Source: an uncultured Lachnospiraceae bacterium
GTDB lineage: Bacteria; Bacillota; Clostridia; Lachnospirales; Lachnospiraceae
Direction of reading: 5' to 3'
Length of the DNA: 8,372 bases
Assembly (NCBI GenBank): GCA_934418055.1
Contig: CAKRWX010000093.1
Coordinates: 1-8,372 of the forward strand
The notes under the pieces are model-generated. The model was not told where the DNA came from and ran no database searches. It was given only the letters and a program-made list of their open reading frames with translations. Of the stretch, positions 5,502 to 8,372 are shown piece by piece; within the stretch, counting starts at the first letter, position 1, and each line of letters opens with the position of its first letter. The position numbers and the translations under genes are program-made.

Positions 5502-6766
5502 AGACATGGGATGTGGTAGTGATCGGCGGAGGACCGGCTGGACTGGCAGCAGCGGCAGCAGCCAGAAAACAGGGAATTGAGGAGGTTCTGATCCTGGAAC
5601 GTGACCAGATGCTTGGCGGTATTTTAAACCAGTGTATCCACAATGGTTTTGGACTTCATACATTTAAAGAAGAATTGACAGGCCCGGAATACGCAGACCG
5701 GTTCATCAAAGTGGTAGAAGAATTAAAGATCCCGTATCATTTAAATACCATGGTACTGTCCATTTCCAAGGACAAACAGGTGACTTACATGAACCGGGAA
5801 GAGGGACTGGTGACTATCCAGGCTAAGGCTGTGGTTCTGGCCATGGGATGCCGGGAGCGCTCCAGAGGCGCGTTAAATATTCCGGGATTCCGTCCGGCTG
5901 GTGTGTATTCCGCAGGAACTGCCCAGCGCCTGACCAATATGGAAGGCAAGAAAGTGGGCCGGGAAGTGGTGATCTTAGGCTCTGGTGATATTGGCCTGAT
6001 CATGGCAAGACGTATGACCCTGGAAGGCGCCAAGGTGAAGGTGGTTGCGGAACTGATGCCTTATTCCGGTGGCCTTAAGAGAAATATTGTCCAGTGCCTG
6101 AATGACTATGGCATTCCGTTAAAATTAAGCCATACAGTGGTGGAAATCCACGGAAAAGAGCGAGTGACCGGAATCACCCTGGCACAGGTGGACGATCACC
6201 GGAAACCGATTCCAGGAACGGAAGAGTATTATTCCTGTGACACCTTGTTATTGTCTGTTGGTCTGATTCCGGAAAATGAGCTGACCAGAGGACTTGGTGC
6301 AGATGTCAGCCGCGTCACGTCCGGTCCGGAGGTCAATGACCATCTGGAGACCAGCGTGCCAGGCGTATTTGCCTGTGGAAATGTACTTCATGTCCATGAT
6401 CTGGTGGATTACGTGTCTGAGGAAGCGGCTATGGCTGGACAGGCGGCGGCAGAGTATGTGAAAGAACTGGCAGGACGTGAAGGCCATCAGTCCCTGGTAC
6501 GTCTTTCAGCGGAAAATGGTGTCCGTTACACCGTTCCGCAATATCTGGATCCGAAGCATATGAAAGATCAGATCATTGTCCGGTTCCGCGTGGACAATGT
6601 ATACAAAAACAGATCCATTTCCGTATACTACGACGGTGTCAAGATCCAGACCAGGAAGAAACGTGTGATGGCGCCGGGTGAGATGGAGCAGGTGATCCTG
6701 AAAAAGGATAGCTTTGGCGATTATCCGGATCTGAAGAAGATCACGATCTGCACAGAGGAGGCGTGA
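5498..6766 (+). CDS. FAD/NAD(P)-dependent oxidoreductase, second subunit of the GlpA-like complex
   Basis: This 422-residue protein has two dinucleotide-binding folds. The FAD site is VVVIGGGPAGLAAAAAAR (residues 6-23) and the NAD(P) site is EVVILGSGDIGLIMARR (156-172). The FAD-closing motif GVFACGNVLHVHDLVDYVSEEAAMAG lies at about 289-314. The C-terminal 95 residues form a separate beta-rich domain. The layout is that of the pyridine nucleotide-disulfide oxidoreductase group, but no CxxC or CxxxxC active-site disulfide is visible; Cys46 and Cys118 are isolated. It probably exchanges electrons with NAD(P)H or another carrier on behalf of the GlpA-like partner. This arrangement recalls the paired flavoproteins of HcnB/HcnC and the related clostridial and Thermotoga sets. 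The start ATG overlaps the previous stop, and only four bases separate its stop from the DUF1667 gene. Confidence 0.85.
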   Translation: MKTWDVVVIGGGPAGLAAAAAARKQGIEEVLILERDQMLGGILNQCIHNGFGLHTFKEELTGPEYADRFIKVVEELKIPYHLNTMVLSISKDKQVTYMNREEGLVTIQAKAVVLAMGCRERSRGALNIPGFRPAGVYSAGTAQRLTNMEGKKVGREVVILGSGDIGLIMARRMTLEGAKVKVVAELMPYSGGLKRNIVQCLNDYGIPLKLSHTVVEIHGKERVTGITLAQVDDHRKPIPGTEEYYSCDTLLLSVGLIPENELTRGLGADVSRVTSGPEVNDHLETSVPGVFACGNVLHVHDLVDYVSEEAAMAGQAAAEYVKELAGREGHQSLVRLSAENGVRYTVPQYLDPKHMKDQIIVRFRVDNVYKNRSISVYYDGVKIQTRKKRVMAPGEMEQVILKKDSFGDYPDLKKITICTEEA

Positions 6767-6770
6767 AAAA

Positions 6771-7136
6771 ATGGAGACCAGAGAACTGACTTGTATCTGC
6801 TGTCCCATGGGCTGTTCCATGACAGCGGAGATTGAAAATAACGAAGTAGTAAAGGTAACAGGAAACACCTGTCCAAGAGGCGCGGCTTACGCAAAGAAAG
6901 AGATCACAAGCCCATCCAGAACAGTCACCTCCAGTGTTCACGTGACTCACGGAAAGCTTTTGATGGCTTCTGTGAAGACAAAGGAGGAGGTGCCGAAGGA
7001 GCGGATCATGGATGTGATGGAAGTGGTGCGGAACCTGACCGTAGAAGCCCCGGTTACCATCGGCCAGGTGCTGGTGGAGGACTGTGCGGGAACTGGTGTG
7101 GAGTTAGTGGCGACCAGGAACGTGGAGGCGGTGTGA
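6771..7136 (+). CDS. DUF1667 cysteine-rich protein, probable iron-sulfur subunit
   Basis: This 121-residue protein belongs by order and sequence to the DUF1667 family that accompanies paired GlpA-like flavoproteins. Its N-terminus carries ELTCICCPMGC and a later NTCPRG (Cys8, 10, 11, 15 and 34, with a lone Cys105). The spacing C-X2-C-X3-C-X18-C, with a Gly before the third Cys and CPRG at the fourth, is close to the [4Fe-4S] domain at the start of molybdopterin oxidoreductases (CxxC.GC..., C.KG). I infer that it binds one [4Fe-4S] cluster. It would then act as the electron-transfer subunit of the complex, in place of GlpC. AGAGGAGG (6754-6761) overlaps the preceding stop region, nine bases before ATG 6771. 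The C-terminal half (about 50-121) has no recognisable motif. Confidence 0.8.
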   Translation: METRELTCICCPMGCSMTAEIENNEVVKVTGNTCPRGAAYAKKEITSPSRTVTSSVHVTHGKLLMASVKTKEEVPKERIMDVMEVVRNLTVEAPVTIGQVLVEDCAGTGVELVATRNVEAV

Positions 7137-7148
7137 CCGGTCTTTTCA

Positions 7149-7177
7149 TTGACAGATGAGAAAAAAAGAGTCACAAT
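7149..7177 (+). promoter_or_regulatory. Probable internal promoter for glpP
   Basis: A consensus TTGACA (7149-7154) lies 17 bases before CACAAT (7172-7177, four of six matches). Transcription would start near 7184, about 38 bases before the glpP start codon. No terminator lies between DUF1667 and glpP, so glpP can also be read from the main operon promoter. Confidence 0.55.
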
Positions 7178-7221
7178 AGGAGTAATAACGTTATAACACA
7201 GAAAGCAGAGGCAGAATCTAC

Positions 7222-7797
7222 ATGGGACACAAACACGAGAAAATCCGCGATTTATTTGAAATTTCACCGATCATCACCGCCGTAAAAGACGAGCAGGGTC
7301 TGGAAAAGGCATTGAAAACCGAATCTCCGGTAGTATTTCTGCTATTTGGAAATATCTGCAGCATCACCGGTCTGGTGGATCAGGTGAAAAACAGCGGAAA
7401 GATCGCCATTGTCCATGTGGATCTGATCCAGGGATTAAGTTCCAAAGAAGTTGCCGTGGATTTTATCCGTCAGAACACCAGGGCGGACGGGATCATCAGC
7501 ACCAAAGCTCCATTGGTCCGTCACGCCATGGATATTGGGATGATCGGCGGCCAGCGCACGTTCTTGATCGATTCCATGGCCTTAGAGACTACCAAGAAGC
7601 AGCTTCTGACCTTCCAGCCAGATTTCATGGAACTGATGCCGGGAGTGATGCCAAAGATTTTGAAGGCCGTCCGTGGATACACCGAGATCCCGCTGGTGGC
7701 GGGGGGACTGATCTCTGATAAGAAGGATATTCTGGCGGCATTTGACGCGGGGGTGGATGCAGTGTCTACTACCAGGGAAGAGTTGTGGGGGCTGTAA
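7222..7797 (+). CDS. glpP: Glycerol-3-phosphate-responsive transcription antiterminator GlpP
   Basis: This 191-residue protein is of usual GlpP length and is predicted to be a TIM-barrel RNA-binding regulator. Family segments in order are SPVVFLLFGNI (35-45), IVHVDLIQGLS (63-73), DGIISTKAPLV (89-99), RTFLIDSMAL (112-121), the phosphate-site-like MELMPGVMPK (136-145), IPLVAGGLI (156-164) and AVSTTREELW (180-189). In Bacillus, GlpP binds glycerol-3-phosphate and the leader RNA of glpD, preventing termination and stabilising the message. Here the candidate target is the strong hairpin 3.3 kb upstream in the same cluster. The binding site AGAGG (7207-7211) is modest, ten bases before ATG 7222. 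An 85-base gap with its own promoter separates it from DUF1667, so a basal supply of regulator may be made when the operon is off. No glpF or glpK follows. Confidence 0.93.
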   Translation: MGHKHEKIRDLFEISPIITAVKDEQGLEKALKTESPVVFLLFGNICSITGLVDQVKNSGKIAIVHVDLIQGLSSKEVAVDFIRQNTRADGIISTKAPLVRHAMDIGMIGGQRTFLIDSMALETTKKQLLTFQPDFMELMPGVMPKILKAVRGYTEIPLVAGGLISDKKDILAAFDAGVDAVSTTREELWGL

Positions 7798-7809
7798 CAG
7801 TTTCCCCTC

Positions 7810-7838
7810 TTGACAACTTCCCACAAACGGCTTATAAT
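7810..7838 (+). promoter_or_regulatory. Perfect SigA-type promoter of tyrS
   Basis: TTGACA (7810-7815) and TATAAT (7833-7838) are both exact consensus and are separated by exactly 17 bases. Transcription should start near 7845. No T-run terminator separates it from glpP, 13 bases upstream. Confidence 0.92.
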
Positions 7839-7844
7839 GACACT

Positions 7845-8148
7845 AATTTCATAGAAACACCAAAAGCGATGAAAAGAACAAGTAATGTCCAGCAGCAGCA
7901 CACAGAAAGCAGCCGGTTGATGAGAGGCGCGTGGAAAACTGGTCATGAATACATCTTTGAGCTTCACACCCAACGGCTTTGCCCAGTAGGCTGTGACGGA
8001 TTCCCGCACACGTTATCGTGCTAGGACATGGATTCGATTTTCAGGATCCGATGTGTCCGAAAAGGCAGATGAGAGTGATCTTATCTGTGAACATTAGGTG
8101 GTACCACGAGAATATGCCTCGTCCTTTTGGTAAGGATGGGGCTTTTTT
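7845..8148 (+). ncRNA. Tyrosine-specific T-box leader of tyrS
   Basis: This leader senses uncharged tRNA-Tyr and allows tyrS transcription when the tRNA is not aminoacylated. Stem I begins with the typical GCGATGAAAAGAACAAGTA (7866-7884). The specifier loop shows GAATACATC with the tyrosine codon TAC at 7950-7952 followed by a purine. A further hairpin pairs GGACA (8024-8028) with TGTCC (8054-8058). The conserved T-box AGGTGGTACCACG is at 8096-8108. Its TGGT bulge can pair with ACCA, matching the A discriminator expected for tRNA-Tyr. The terminator at 8116-8148 competes with the antiterminator. Specifier, bulge and downstream gene all agree on tyrosine. The 5' end is set by the promoter and is approximate. 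Confidence 0.93.
8116..8148 (+). terminator. T-box-controlled attenuator terminator
   Basis: GCCTCGTCCTT (8116-8126) pairs with AAGGATGGGGC (8132-8142), 11 pairs including two G-U, over a 5-nt loop, followed by six T's (8143-8148). CTCGT in its 5' arm can also pair with ACGAG (8106-8110) at the end of the T-box, linking it to the regulatory switch. Because no other terminator follows glpP, it may also stop read-through from the redox operon. Confidence 0.9.
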
Positions 8149-8225
8149 AGTTTCCTGCAAGCAGGATTCTATTTTCAGTTCCCTGGAAACAGGAGACTAC
8201 CAATTTAAAGAAGGAGAGAAGCAAA

Positions 8226-8372
8226 ATGCAGTGTTACGAAGAATTAGTTGCCCGCGGCCTGATCGCCCAGGTAACCAACGAAGAAGAAATCAGAGAAATG
8301 GTAAATAATGGAAAGGCAACCTTTTATATTGGATTTGACCCAACCGCAGACAGCCTTCATGTGGGACATTTC
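8226..8372 (+). CDS. tyrS: Tyrosine--tRNA ligase, N-terminal fragment
   Basis: Only the first 49 residues are in the window. They read [12 protein letters not shown], then an Ile-Ala-Gln linker and the class I nucleotide-binding segment [17 protein letters not shown] (33-49), where HVGH is the HIGH signature that binds ATP. This matches the start of bacterial TyrRS, which charges tRNA-Tyr in the cytoplasm and is usually about 400-420 residues. AGGAGA (8212-8217) lies eight bases before ATG 8226. The tyrosine T-box immediately upstream independently supports the assignment. The gene runs off the right edge. Confidence 0.97.
   Translation, partial: MQCYEELVARGLIAQVTNEEEIREMVNNGKATFYIGFDPTADSLHVGHF

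Noticed and set aside
5139..5663. A 174-codon open frame on the minus strand
   Set aside because: It crosses the junction of the two coupled flavoprotein genes and shows no family motif.
7787..7810. Terminator at the end of glpP
   Set aside because: Only a 4-bp GGGG/CCCC pairing is possible, its arm lies in the coding sequence, and the following TCTT is not a convincing T-run.
7785..8308. Two open frames on the + strand within the tyrS leader (7785-8024 and 8018-8308)
   Set aside because: They lie within the promoter, T-box leader and start of tyrS in the wrong frame, and have no ribosome binding sites.
1..8372. CRISPR array, insertion sequence, prophage or tRNA gene
   Set aside because: No regularly spaced direct repeats, transposase or integrase sequence, or tRNA cloverleaf ending in CCA was seen on either strand.

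Overview
The window reads as chromosomal DNA of an anaerobic Firmicute, most likely a Lachnospiraceae-type clostridium. The basis is AGGAGG-type ribosome binding sites, SigA-like promoters, Rho-independent terminators, a T-box leader, a GlpP-type antiterminator protein and closely packed genes. No sequence search was possible, so the family assignment is inference. Every gene I support is on the + strand.

Layout. (1) 1-1550 is the 3' two-thirds of pheT (phenylalanyl-tRNA synthetase beta chain), ending in a clean intrinsic terminator. (2) 1626-1769 is a gene-free gap filled by two more hairpins, one of them a long, nearly fully paired structure of about 88 nt. (3) 1770-2384 encodes a small orphan class I SAM-dependent methyltransferase. 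(4) 2609-3782 is a two-gene unit behind its own promoter: a UlaG-like metallo-beta-lactamase-fold hydrolase overlapping a small two-helix membrane protein with a C-terminal zinc ribbon. (5) 3779-7797 is the most interesting block. A consensus promoter leads into a 240-nt leader with a strong intrinsic terminator. Then come a GlpA-like FAD oxidoreductase with a BFD-like [2Fe-2S] tail, a second FAD/NAD(P) oxidoreductase, a small cysteine-rich DUF1667 protein, and glpP, the glycerol-3-phosphate-responsive RNA-binding antiterminator. (6) 7798-8372 holds a perfect-consensus promoter, a tyrosine T-box leader (specifier TAC) with its terminator, and the first 49 codons of tyrS.

How the parts fit. 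The three redox genes look like one enzyme complex, probably a glycerol-3-phosphate (or related hydroxy-acid) oxidising system. DUF1667 seems to take the place of the GlpC iron-sulfur subunit of the enterobacterial GlpABC enzyme. Because glpP sits at the end of the cluster and a terminator sits in the leader at its front, the natural model is control by antitermination: GlpP with glycerol-3-phosphate lets polymerase pass the leader terminator. No glycerol kinase or facilitator gene is present in the window. The two flanking aminoacyl-tRNA synthetase genes are housekeeping.
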